Shown here piece by piece: positions 20,067-31,299 of a stretch of 64,000 bases of DNA (the first letter of the stretch is position 1; each line of letters opens with the position of its first letter). Under the pieces are notes generated by a model. That model did no database searches. It was not told the DNA's origin and saw only the letters and a list, made by a program, of their open reading frames with translations. The DNA is from Tritrichomonas musculus. Lineage: Eukaryota; Parabasalia; Tritrichomonadida; Tritrichomonadidae. The translations under genes were made by a program, and so were the position numbers. The stretch is taken from contig JAPFFF010000073.1 in the NCBI GenBank assembly GCA_039105265.1, forward strand, positions 124,001-188,000. The letters run 5' to 3'.

Positions 20067-21847
20067 TTTTTTTGTGTTATTTTTTTCTATTCAAAAAAAA
20101 AAAAAAAAAAAAAAAAGGGTTTTGAGAACTTTCTAAACTATTGTTTTTGTTCATTTAACTTTATTTTAAATATTAGTATGTAATTATTTGAAAATAAAAT
20201 ATTTTCAATTCATTCAATCTCAAATTCTGAACTCAACCATAATTGTTCAATGATATAGAAATTTCATTTTTATCTCTTTAATTTAAGGTTTTGAGAAACC
20301 GCTCAAAAATTCTGAAATTTGAATCCCCCTTTCAAATTAAACTCAATTATTTGAGAGGGGAATGTAAATGCCTTCTAAAACGTTCCAGTAAATAATTAAG
20401 ATAATATCATTATTACCATTATATTATTCACTCCAAAGTGGAAATGATATATGATATCTTTTTGAGTGAAAAAAAAAAGAAATATGGCTATTATTAAGAT
20501 TATTATATTAATTTTCACTAACCTATAGTTTTCTAATCAACCTCAAAATAATGATATATTAAGACCATTTTTATTCATTTTACATATTTACTTCAGATTT
20601 TTAGCTTTTATTATAATTATTTAATTCTTTAATTTATTCCAAGTTTGATATTTTATGTATAAAACAGTTTTATTACTATATAATGAGTACACATGTATGA
20701 TATAGATGAGTTAAAAATCTTATTATACATTAAATTATAGTAAAATTAAGAAATGCTTCTTATTTTTTCGATTGCTTCTATTAAAAAAGAGATTTTTAAA
20801 TTTTAGCACAGATTTATCAACTCATATGTATTGTTGGAATATAATAGCTATAAAATAAATATTAATATTTAATTCAGATAAGAAATAAGTTTTGCAAAAT
20901 TTGTTCAATTGATATAATTTTCCATAATATTTTCAAATTATTTCAAATATTATATTAGTAATATTAATAATTTATATTTAAATGTAATAAGCTAGTACAA
21001 ATTAAAATATTCAATAATATATAAAATTGATTTTGTATATTTTACAAATTATATTTTCAATTAAAAATCGGTTATTAAAAACCCTACTTTAATGTTAAAA
21101 AAAAATATTTTATAAAATATATAATTGATTTTAATACATTTATTATTTGTAATGTGCTTATAAAGTTTTAATTATCGTTCAAAATGATTTTTTTATTTAA
21201 TCTAAGTATATTAATCTAAAATAACAGCATTATATTTTATTGTATTAAATGATTTAATTTATGCGATTTAAGTTGTAAAATATTTGATTGAAATGAATTC
21301 AAATAATTGAGATGTTTATAATATTTTGAAATAAAAATTGACCATTCGAAAAAAAATTCGAGAAGAGGATTGGTCACTTTTTTGTAATAGTTGAGATGAA
21401 TAATTTGTAAAGATAGAAGATATAAAATGTATTCAATTTAGTTTTATAATTCATTGAATATTGATAATATGATGATAAATAAAGCAGAAATAACATGATG
21501 TGAAACTTTTTTTGAAAGATAATATTCACCTAAAGGTAAAATAAAATTTTAAAATGTAATCAACAAAATGCTACTTGGAATTTCTTAGTTTGCTTGCATT
21601 GGAGATAGTTTTACGCCTCAAACACCAAGAATGCATCCTAGTTCACTCAAAGAATGAATTTAAAAGAGATGTGACTTCCCAAAATTAAAGCCATTTTTTT
21701 GGTAATTTAGGTGGTCGTTTTTCTTTTAAACCCACTTTTTGTGAGAAATCGCATGAAGTGAAAAAAAAACTGCTATTTAAATACAAAATATATCAATATT
21801 TTTCACATCACGTGATTACTGCTTTATATCAAAGTCCTATATACTAA
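20067..21847. other. AT-rich intergenic region
   Basis: No gene recognised. A 28-base A-tract crosses 20093-20116. At about 21590-21760 composition becomes less AT-rich (for example CGCCTCAAACACCAAGAATG), possibly the eroded 5' part of the beta-amylase pseudogene that follows, but I could not match it to a reading frame. Confidence 0.5.
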
Positions 21848-22590
21848 GAAATAATTGATAGAATTGATGGAGTTGTGATTGATGTTTGGTGGGGCCTTGT
21901 TGAAAAGAAGGACAACAGGTATCGATGGGAAGGTTATGATCAACTCTTCAAAGCTATGCACAAAATTGATCTCAAAATTCTTCCTGTCTTAAGTTTCCAT
22001 CAGAGCAGTAGAATTATTGGCGACACTGCTCCAATGTTATGATGAAATGTTCAGAGAAATGTTTGCCAAAGATGCGAAAGAAGCAGGACATCGCCACCGA
22101 ATGATATTGGTGACGGTTACAATGTGTATCCAGGCGGCCCAGCATTCTGGAGGACTGGATGCAAGACAGAATACGGAAAATTCTTCTTGAGTTGGTACCA
22201 ACTCACAAAAGTTGATTGAACATGGACGAGAAGTTTTGAGAACGGCGCGAAAAGTGTTTCCAACGACAGAAATCTCAGGGAAAGTTGCAGGAATTCAAAT
22301 ATTTGAATGAAGCAAGAAGTGCAGAAGCAACAGCAGGATATTACAACACAAATTGGAATGACGGTTATTCATCAATCGCTAAGATGTTCAAAGAAAAAGA
22401 TATCGATTTTTTTTTCACATGTCTTGAAATGCGAGGACAAGATAAATATTCATCATCGGATCCAGAAAGTCTTGTGAAAGATGTTTTTGAAATCGTTACC
22501 AAGAATGGCTTGAAATTTGAAGGTGAAAACGCCATCGAGTGTTACGATTGTGATGCATACAATCAAATCATGAAATGGAAAAACAAATGA
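21848..22590 (+). pseudogene. Beta-amylase (glycoside hydrolase family 14) pseudogene
   Basis: Three frames in order encode recognisable beta-amylase pieces. The first is DGVVIDVWWGLVEKKDNRYR with WEGYDQLFKAMHKIDLKILP and VLSFHQ (the classic VDVWWGxVE and SFHQ region), ending at a TGA near 22040. The second contains NVYPGGPAFWR and TEYGKFFLSWYQ (about 22105-22200). The third (22285-22590) reads EATAGYYNTNWNDGYSSIAK, FFFTCLEMRGQD and GENAIECYDCDAYNQIM, matching the AGYYN, FTCLEM and GENAL..YD..AYNQI motifs. Length is about half of an intact family member, the N-terminal part is lost and the frame is broken at least twice. Intact beta-amylases hydrolyse alpha-1,4-glucans to maltose, and trichomonads are known to carry them. 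This copy should not be functional. Base composition is gene-like, so the decay is not ancient. Confidence 0.85.
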
Positions 22591-22694
22591 ATGAGAGAAT
22601 TCACCTTTTTTAATAAGTGAATAACAAATTCAAAATAAAAAAGTGCCAATTCTCCAAAATTTGAATGGATTTTAGAATGTTGGTTGTTTCAACA

Positions 22695-23678
22695 TGGAAA
22701 ATCTACAATAAATAACATCTCAACTCAATAACGTAATAAATTCTCTTCGAAATACGTCACAAAGGATCGATCAAATAATTGCCAATGCTTCTTCACTTAA
22801 ATTTTGTGGAAAATGCCAGGAACTAATAGAACCTGATGACTGTGTAACTTATTCAAGTATACAATACCACAAAAAATGCATTAAATGTTCAAAATGCGAT
22901 TGCGAACCTCCCGATGATGCCAAAAAAGATGACTTTGTATATTTGAATGGAACTTTTTTATGCCAACGACATTATGATGAGTCTAAAGTTTTTGGTGGTC
23001 TTGATGAAAAGACAAAACGAGAATATATACAAGAAACAAAAAAGAATTTCGTTCTTAATATATTTAAAACTCCTTTTGAAACAAATAAAGATACTGGAAA
23101 TCAAACTCATGATTCATTATCAATAAATAAAACCGAAGTATCAGTTCCGAAAATAGTTCAAGATTTAGTTCCAAACATATCAGTAAATATAAACACATCT
23201 CCTGAAAATCTTGATCCAGATAAGCTGGAAGAAGCTCTTGGTGAAGATGTAGGATTTCTTGGGTTTGAAGATAATGAAGATGATTCGACCATTTTCAAAA
23301 TTTTACTTTTTTTCATCTGTAGATTTGGAACATGATAAAATAGAAGAAAGCCATAAAACTTATATAAACAGTGTTCAAGGAAAGCTTGAAACCACAATTA
23401 AAGATACGGCTCTTATTGGAAATTTTGGTGAGAAACCAGTAATTTCTCTAAAATCTAACGTCCCCAAAGGAGCAATTCAAGAAAATATCAACAAGAGTTC
23501 GATGAATCAATTAAAAGTTCTAATGGATGTCAGTGATGAAGAAAGTAGTAAAATGGAGAAAGAAATCATTAACGAAATTAAGAACAAAAAGGATAATAAT
23601 AAAAACTTTAAGCACATCCTTTCAAATATAAAAATAAAATTCCAGCGATTCCAAGCAAATAGAAGACGAGATGCCTAG
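22695..23678 (+). pseudogene. LIM-domain protein gene, frame-disrupted
   Basis: The frame 22733-23335 encodes one LIM zinc-binding domain: CGKC...HKKC-IKC-SKC...CQRH with the usual C-x2-C/H-x2-C and C-x2-C/C-x2-H spacing (about 22805-22980). A charged, low-complexity region follows. That frame has no ATG. An ATG at 22695 (MENLQ) meets TAA after five codons, and two small slips would be needed to reach the LIM frame. At the 3' side the frame ends at 23335, but an overlapping frame continues plausibly from a T-run near 23308 (SSVDLEHDKIEESHKTYINS and on) to a TAG at 23676. So one gene of about 330 residues with at least two or three frame disruptions. Homopolymer sequencing error is possible for the T-run. 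LIM domains mediate protein-protein contacts, often cytoskeletal. Confidence 0.7.
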
Positions 23679-24833
23679 TCCGATTACCTCAATGCTTTAA
23701 TTCGTTACATCTTACTATCTATTATTTTATAAATCTAAATATAGAGCGAATAATGCATTATTAATGATGTAACACCGATTGCGCCTGTTTAAACATCTAT
23801 TAAACATGATACAAGGCTGAAAATCCCTTGTTATACGTTTTTTTTAAAACAGATATTCTTTCTTTTTCAAAGGTTTACAAATTCCCTCTTATCAAAAATA
23901 TATAAAATCTCTTAAAAAGTTTATATAAACTATTCAAATATTTGAAAAACGCGTACTTTTAATAAAGTTTAGCTTTTACTCTTATAATGAATATAATTGA
24001 TTCTCTAAAAAACATTTCATAAATTCATGCTTTTAATGAACCTTCAATATGTAATGCAAACTGATCTCAACCTTAGGTTTTACAATTTTTATTCATGTTT
24101 GCTAAAATTTGTATGGCAAAGCTATAATGGCACAAAAATATTCAATAATTTTGGATGAAATTTTGTAAGATTTTAATATACTCACCATTAAAAATAAAAC
24201 ATATTTTTGGTAGGATATTTTTTGAACATGAATATGAAAAAAAAAATCTTTCATAAAATTTGTGCCATATCAAAATTCATTTTCATGTTCAAAAATTTCA
24301 TTTTTTATTAGTTGTTTTATTAATTTAAAAATCAAAAATGTTGTACTGTTCATCAAAAAAATATATTTTATTTATTAGGATTTATTGTGCTGAAAATTTT
24401 TTTAGCATTCTTTAACTCAATCAAGATTTCATTATTCATTTCTTTGAAAATAATTGATTATAAATGATATATTTTATATTGGTAATATTTTCTATCATTC
24501 GAGAATTAATCTTCTAATTTATCAATTTGTTGATGATAAAATATTTATCCAGATCTATTTTTTTTAAAATGATCTGATTATCATTTTATATGTATCGAAT
24601 AAATAATATTTATTCAATAAATAATATTAAAAGATAAATTGATTCAATCAATGATAAAAAAAGACATAAATCTTTAGAAAAATCAATTTTATTTTATATG
24701 AACTTAATAAAATACTATTAAACAAAGAAATTATTTATTAAACAAAGAAATTATTTATTATATTTGCATCTTTTCAAAAAGTTCAATCAAAAAAGTGGCA
24801 CATTTTTTTTATTTGGATTTTTGATACAGAAAT
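23679..24833. other. AT-rich intergenic region with a small inverted repeat
   Basis: No gene seen. ATGGCACAAA at about 24128 faces TTTGTGCCAT at about 24258, giving 10-bp inverted ends about 140 bp apart, perhaps a tiny foldback element. A 20-base tandem pair (ATTAAACAAAGAAATTATTT) lies at about 24717-24757, shortly upstream of the kinase gene. Confidence 0.5.
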
Positions 24834-27800
24834 ATGCTATTTCTTCAAAAATTAAGAGAAAAAGATATTCGAATCAAAAACAGTGGGCTGGACAACTACA
24901 TAAAAAGAAAAGAATTTTCCTTTTTACCTGTTACGGAAATTTTAACATTTGAAAAATATCAAATTATTTTTCAAAATATTCAGCATTCAGAATTAATAAT
25001 AATTAATTATTTCAATGAACTCAACCAGAAACCTGAAGACGGATATTTCGTTGCCGCTTTTAAAGACACGATTCTGATTGTTTCTCAATCAAATCTAAAT
25101 TTTCTTCACAATATTTTGGTCGCAAATCCAAAATTAAAGTTTATTTTTAATAGTGATTCCGTTAAAGATAATTTTAATAACAACATAAATATTCAATATG
25201 ATGAAGGAAATTATCAATTAAATAATTACAAAGACGTAATAGAAAATTTTAAGAAAGAGCTTGCTTTAAAAAACCAACCCAAAGAATTAATATGGGGACA
25301 AATTATAGAATGCATATCAGTATATTTAATTTTAAACAGCTATAAAAAAGCAAGCAAACGAATAAATGATGACCAAATTCAAATTAGAGATGATATTGAT
25401 GAAAGTGAATATATTAAATTAAAACAACTTGGAAATACTACAACAAATTCAATAGATCTTATTTATCATATTGAGAACGAATTATTACTTGTAGTTAAAT
25501 ACCAATCCTGTCTTGATAAGGAAAGATGTCTTGCTGAACGAGAAATAGAAAATTATAAAAAATTAAATTATCCTTTATTTCCAAAATTTTTTGGCACAAA
25601 TGACAAAGGCCATATATTTATCGAATATATCAAAGGTCAAACATTATCAGAAATTAAAAAATTAAATTTAAAATATGATGATAAAATTAAAATACTTTTT
25701 GATATTGCCAAAAGTTTAACTTATCTACATCTTAACGATTTGGTATATAGAGATTTAAAACCAAATAATGTTATAATCACTGACGAAAAAGTTCCCGTTT
25801 TAATTGATTTTGATCGATTAATTAATTGTGATTCAATTGATCAGTCGGAAAATACAATCTATTGGGGCGATTTTTTAGCACCAGAGCTTGCTGACGGTTC
25901 ATCAACTATACGATACGAAAATGATGTTTTTTCATTTGGCAAAATGATTTATTATGTTTTATTTGAAAAAAAACCAAAAGATGATGTTAAAGAAGAAGAT
26001 TTTGGCTCATATCAGAATTTTTTTGATTTTTATTCAATGTGTACGGAACAATATAAAGAGAGACCACCAATAATATTATTTTTATTTAATCAGCTAAAAA
26101 ATTGTAGAGATTTGATTCAAGAATTACCAAATAATCTTTATTTTGCTGTTGAAAATGGAAAAATAATGCCTACTTATAAAACAACAAATGATCAATATTT
26201 ATTATCCATGTTTAGCATTATTTATCAATCGTATGGCTATAAAATTATCTCTCTTGGTTTCTTAATTCAATCTACAGTAGAAAGATCAAGGCTTTATTTT
26301 TATTTATTAAATTCGATATTCAAGGAAGAAGGTTATGATCAGATATCAACTGATGACTATGAAAGTATAAAACAATTATTTGAATATAATTTCTATTCTG
26401 GACTCATATATTTAGAAATTGATGTTTTGAAAGCTATTGAACATCTCAATATTGCAGTGGAAAATAATTTTGAGGGAGCACGAGTATTGCTTTCATTCTT
26501 TTATTACGATGGAGTTATTGTTGACAATTATGTTTTTAAAGCTTCACTAAATGTAGAAATAGAGAAAGAATGTATTTCCTTATTTGGCATTTTTTATCTT
26601 TCTAATATTCAGAAAATAAATATACCTGATATATTTCCTATAAACGAGTATTTCCAAATATATTTCAAATCACTAAAAAAAGATGAAAAATTCTTTTTAG
26701 ATAAAGGAATTAATTATATAATCAAATCTGCAAGCAAAGGTGATGATAATGCAAGTAATTTTATTTCATTTTTATTTTTGATTTCAATTTCTCCAGATAA
26801 TCAAGAATTAATGTCTGATATACAATTTTATGAATTTGCTCAAAAAATATTAGAAAAATTAAAAGATTATGGTATGTTTGATACAATTATGTCAGCTTTA
26901 AAATCTTTTGCTAGTAAATGCCCTCAAATTGCAAGTTTTCTCTGCTATTATTATCTTTTTCAAAATTTTGACCTTCAAAAAGCAATTCAATATGGAAAGA
27001 TAGCTGATAGAAATGACAATAATTTAAATTTTGTTTTGGGATTTATTTATTTTTTACGAGCTTTAATTGTGGATGATCCATATTTTTCTTTCAAAGATGT
27101 GAATATTCTTATTGGATTATGTAGAAGTGTGCTTAAAAAAATCATATATTCTGATCCTAAAGGTTTTGATGACATATTTAATTTTATACAAAATATATTT
27201 AAATCCATTTCAAATATCCAAAATGACAAATCAGCCGCAGAGTATTTCTTAAAAGCAGCATCAAAAGATGAAAGTTATAAAGGAATTTCAAGTTTTTTAC
27301 TTGCAATGTTAAATAAACAAACCGATTTCAATATGGTTTCAGAATATTATAAAAATTTTCCACCTGATTTGGGTTTATCAGAAGAGTATTTTAAAGCAGC
27401 ACTGATAATGAATTGCGAATCAATCATTGGAGATAGAAATAGATTAGATAAAGCAATAGAATATATGATTGAAGGCGCAAATAAACATGATGTAATATGC
27501 AATTACTGTCTTGGTTTAATATATAAAAAAGGTCTTCTCATCTTTTATAAGCCAAATTTGGACAGATCAATTAAATATTTAACCTTTTCAGCTGATAGAT
27601 TAAACATTCAAGCACATTATGAATTAGCAGTTCAGTATGAGCAAAAAGGTAAAGAGAAAGGAAATATAAGCGAAATAAAAAAAGCACTTGACCATTATGT
27701 ATATGCAGCAAAAAATGGAAATTCTGACGCACAATATGTTGTTGGCCTTTATTATCTAACTGGCAAACACTTTTATCAAGACATTAAGAAAGGAATTGTT

Positions 27801-28556
27801 TTTCTAAAAAATTCATTCAATAATAAAAACGCTGATGCAATTTTTGCATTGGGATATTTGTACCTCGTTGGATGCGAATCTGAAATCGAACAAGACATCG
27901 ATAAATCGGTTTGTTATTTTAAAGAAGGTTCTAATCGCGATCACCTATATTCAAAGAATAATCTTGGGATTATTTATAAAAATGGATATGCCAAGGGTTT
28001 TAAAAAAAATCTTAATAATGCCATTGAATATTTCCAAGAAGCAATAAAACTTTATAAATATTATGACTGTCCAGTTGAAAGGTATAATTTGGCACACATC
28101 TTTTTATATAATTATAATAATAAAGATAAAATACAAGAAGCAATAAAGTTACTAGTTCGTTCATCAAAAAGATTTATGAAGTCCAAAGATCTTTTATGTA
28201 TTGCTTTGATTCGCAAATATGGGCAGGACATTTCTCCAATCAATATTCAAAATGAAATCAAAAATGCAATGGAAAGTAAGTTTTTTTTAGTTCCAGAGGA
28301 ATTATCTGAAGAAATTTGGTATAAAATTAATAAAGAAAATTGGTTTGATAAATTTAACGCAAAGAACGAAGAATTTAGAAATATCGATTATTGTTATGAA
28401 TTTCCGTCATTACAGCCATTTATTTCAAATAATATTTTAAAAGGAACTAAAAAAATTGAAGCGCCAAAGCCAAATCCTAAAGTTAAAGAAATCAATGAAG
28501 AATTTAAGGACGGACTTAGTAATTTGGAGGAAAACCTTCCAGCTCTTGAAAAATAA
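24834..28556 (+). CDS. Protein kinase with C-terminal Sel1-like repeats
   Basis: 1,240 residues. An N-terminal region of about 190 residues has no motif I recognise. A protein kinase domain spans about 195-415: LLVVKYQ holds the ATP-anchoring Lys (222), VYRDLKPNN has the catalytic Asp (307), LIDFD gives the metal-binding Asp (325), APELADG is the APE motif, and FSFGKMIYYVL is helix F. Two signature residues differ from consensus: His-Arg-Asp is Tyr-Arg-Asp, and Asp-Phe-Gly is Asp-Phe-Asp. Residues about 520-1120 contain degenerate Sel1/TPR-like alpha-alpha repeats, clearest at KAIEYMIEGANKHD, GLIYKKG, DAQYVVGLYYLTG, DAIFALGYLYLVG and NNLGIIYKNG. Kinase-Sel1 proteins form large families in trichomonads. 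A scaffolded signalling role is inferred. The key catalytic residues remain, so activity is possible despite the substitutions. ATG context has no TCAYT close by. The stop overlaps a TAAA. Confidence 0.88.
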   Translation: MLFLQKLREKDIRIKNSGLDNYIKRKEFSFLPVTEILTFEKYQIIFQNIQHSELIIINYFNELNQKPEDGYFVAAFKDTILIVSQSNLNFLHNILVANPKLKFIFNSDSVKDNFNNNINIQYDEGNYQLNNYKDVIENFKKELALKNQPKELIWGQIIECISVYLILNSYKKASKRINDDQIQIRDDIDESEYIKLKQLGNTTTNSIDLIYHIENELLLVVKYQSCLDKERCLAEREIENYKKLNYPLFPKFFGTNDKGHIFIEYIKGQTLSEIKKLNLKYDDKIKILFDIAKSLTYLHLNDLVYRDLKPNNVIITDEKVPVLIDFDRLINCDSIDQSENTIYWGDFLAPELADGSSTIRYENDVFSFGKMIYYVLFEKKPKDDVKEEDFGSYQNFFDFYSMCTEQYKERPPIILFLFNQLKNCRDLIQELPNNLYFAVENGKIMPTYKTTNDQYLLSMFSIIYQSYGYKIISLGFLIQSTVERSRLYFYLLNSIFKEEGYDQISTDDYESIKQLFEYNFYSGLIYLEIDVLKAIEHLNIAVENNFEGARVLLSFFYYDGVIVDNYVFKASLNVEIEKECISLFGIFYLSNIQKINIPDIFPINEYFQIYFKSLKKDEKFFLDKGINYIIKSASKGDDNASNFISFLFLISISPDNQELMSDIQFYEFAQKILEKLKDYGMFDTIMSALKSFASKCPQIASFLCYYYLFQNFDLQKAIQYGKIADRNDNNLNFVLGFIYFLRALIVDDPYFSFKDVNILIGLCRSVLKKIIYSDPKGFDDIFNFIQNIFKSISNIQNDKSAAEYFLKAASKDESYKGISSFLLAMLNKQTDFNMVSEYYKNFPPDLGLSEEYFKAALIMNCESIIGDRNRLDKAIEYMIEGANKHDVICNYCLGLIYKKGLLIFYKPNLDRSIKYLTFSADRLNIQAHYELAVQYEQKGKEKGNISEIKKALDHYVYAAKNGNSDAQYVVGLYYLTGKHFYQDIKKGIVFLKNSFNNKNADAIFALGYLYLVGCESEIEQDIDKSVCYFKEGSNRDHLYSKNNLGIIYKNGYAKGFKKNLNNAIEYFQEAIKLYKYYDCPVERYNLAHIFLYNYNNKDKIQEAIKLLVRSSKRFMKSKDLLCIALIRKYGQDISPINIQNEIKNAMESKFFLVPEELSEEIWYKINKENWFDKFNAKNEEFRNIDYCYEFPSLQPFISNNILKGTKKIEAPKPNPKVKEINEEFKDGLSNLEENLPALEK

Positions 28557-29662
28557 AAGAAATATTGCTAATTATATTAAAAATATAATAATTAATTAAA
28601 TGATACCATAATTTTAATTTGATATGTATATATTATTTATTAAAGATAATCATAAAGTTGATGATTGTTTGAGTGAATAATAATGAACATATTTGAAATG
28701 GGATGTGAAGTGCCAAAAAACTTCAAAACTTGTTAAAATTTATATAAAAATATAATTTAAATAAGGTACATTATAAAAAATAACATATTTAAATAGATAT
28801 TTTAGTTTGATTTTGAGATTTGCGTTGACTAAATAACATATTATAATTGATATTTTAGTTTGAATGAATATTTTTTATATCGGTTTTAATAAGTTCTACT
28901 TCAATTTATCTTTCATTAAATAAAAAAAGGTTGATTCGTAATTTTATATTTCCATGGGCACTTTTTGAATACTTTTTATTAAAAAGCTGTTTAGGATTTT
29001 TATTTAAATTAAAGGGGAATCTCTTTCTCAAATATTAACGTTTTTTTGTTTTAAATAAATATAATTATCTTAAATTATATTATATATATATATGAATAAT
29101 ATTTATTTATATACATTTTGTAATAATATAAAAACATATATTCTAATTATTGCCTTATTTTATTAAGTATTATATTGATTTTTTTGCAAAACATGTTTTT
29201 TCTATTTACTTAAAGAATATTTCTATTTGCTATTAGTATTTTTGGAAAATATAAGTAAAATAGCATTTACGTTTTTTTGGCTTCAAACAAAATAATAGTA
29301 GGAATTAAAAGATAATCACAAAAAAATAAATTTCAAAGACAAGCATTTAAAAAAAAATTTGAGCCGAACCAGACCATTTAATTGAATTGTTTTATTTTAT
29401 TTTTGAGAATATTATTTTTTCTTTAATAGAATTTTTTTCAGAGATTAGGATAAAATTTGAAAGGTTTCAGACTAACTTTTTAAAAGATTTATCTAAAAAT
29501 GATTTTTTTGGTTGTTTATGAATATATTACTGATTTACAACGAAAGCTTTCACATCTAACTCAAAGTACAGTTATATTGGAAATTATATATTCTAATATT
29601 AATATATATATTAAAATTAATTACTAATGCATCTCATGATTACTTTTAGAGAAAATGCATTC
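28557..29662. other. AT-rich intergenic region
   Basis: About 1.1 kb with stops in all frames. No RNA gene, TIR or coding remnant recognised. A repeated phrase (TAACATAT..AAT..GATATTTTAGTTTGA) occurs at about 28782 and 28834. Confidence 0.5.
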
Positions 29663-30772
29663 TAGCCCCCATTTTTCATATCACATTTCTTTTGGGGGCT
29701 AAATGATTTTTAGTTTATTTTTTTAATGAAAGTTGTATTTTAGCCCCCAATTTTTTTTATTCATAAGTGTTTTTCATCCCATAGACTTTACATTTCGCAA
29801 GTATTTCCCAAAATATTTTTTCTTTGTTGCTCCTTTATGCATATTACTAAATAAATAAATAGAATTGGTTGAAAATAAAAAAGGATATTATTATTTATCT
29901 CTATTTATAGGTAAAAAGGACATCTTATCTCTTGAATTTGATAGAAATAAAATGTTTAAAGGTTTTATTTATAATATTTTCTCTATATATAATGTTTTGT
30001 TTAATCAAAGATTATATATTCTAAAAATTTTTCTTGCGTTTTTGGTTATATATGTGTAATTATTTTCGAATATCGTTTATTATTTTATTCACCAAAGAAT
30101 TTCTCTATTTTTAATTATTTTTGTTGTTTATTAAAAAAAACTAAACGACTTTATTTTGCTTTTACTAAACGATTTTTTTTATATATTTTTGATAGTTTAT
30201 ATGGTCAGAGTGTTTTCAAAAAGTTTATATTACAACCATATATTCTCACAAAATTTTTGGTAATAAAAGAAACACCCTAATTCTTATTTTGTATCAATTT
30301 TAATTTAATTATTTAACGCAGCAGCATTTTCTTTTTGCCCAAAATGATCTTAAACTTAAACCAGACATTATACTTTCATATTTTTATAATGAATATGAAA
30401 TATAATAATTTATTCATGTTAATATAAACACCAGCTTTATGGCTTTTTTTGAGATAATATATAATTTCCAGTATGAGTTAATGATTCTTTCCCTTTTTAT
30501 TCTATCTATCATTAAATAGTTTATCTTAATAGAGTAATCATCAAGAATTATTGATGTTTTTTAGAATTTTTCGTTTTATTTTTATCTTTATATGTTTTTT
30601 AACACATAACTTCCTTTTTTTGCATTTATTTTATTTTAATATGCTTTTTTTGCTCTTTTTTTAAATTAAATTTACGATTATTTTCAATTGAAAAAGTTAT
30701 CAAAAAAGTGGGGGCTAAAAAACACTTTTTTACATTTTTCCCCCCATTTTTCCTTTCAATTTTTGGGGGCTA
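29663..30772. mobile_element. Possible non-autonomous element with TAGCCCCC-type inverted ends
   Basis: The motif TAGCCCCC(A) followed by a T-run occurs in opposed orientation at the two sides of a 1.1-kb AT-rich segment. Left: 29663 (TAGCCCCC), 29694 (GGGGGCTA), 29741 (TAGCCCCC). Right: 30710 (GGGGGCTA), 30740 (CCCCCC), 30765 (GGGGGCTA). The C/G-rich clusters stand out strongly in this AT-rich region, and the order motif, inverted motif, motif is mirrored at the two ends. No transposase frame lies between, and I find no convincing target duplication, so the class is open. Confidence 0.4.
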
Positions 30773-31299
30773 AAAAAAGTTCCCCTTACTTTTATTTTAT
30801 TTTAAATAATTAGATATTTTTATTTTTTAAAAATTGAATTAATTTGAATGAAATATAAAAATAATATTTTTCTTATTTCTCAATAATCTTTAAATATTAT
30901 AAATTTAAAATCAAAAAATAATTTTATATATTCATTCATAAAATAAACAATTATATTAAGAATAAAAATCATTGGATTTTTTTTATTAACATAGTAAAAC
31001 ATTTTAAATTAAATAACTTTTATACGGAATAAGATCTGAATGTTTATAATAAAACAATTTTTTGTGTTTTGAAAAGCAAAAAACAAATAAATTAAAATTT
31101 TCTTAATTGGTTGAAATAATCATAAGACGGGAAAAATCAAATATGTTTAAAGCATTAATGGAGTATAATTGATATATATAATCAATTATTGTAATTTGTT
31201 TGCGATTTTAATTTAAATGTAAAGCTATATAAATCGCAATATGATAACAGTCAAACGAATCATGATTTTGATTTTTAATTATAAATATACTATAAGTAT

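Noticed and set aside
29865-30059. 64-residue frame inside the TAGCCCCC-flanked region
   Set aside because: Ile/Phe/Tyr-rich translation of AT-rich DNA; no motif.
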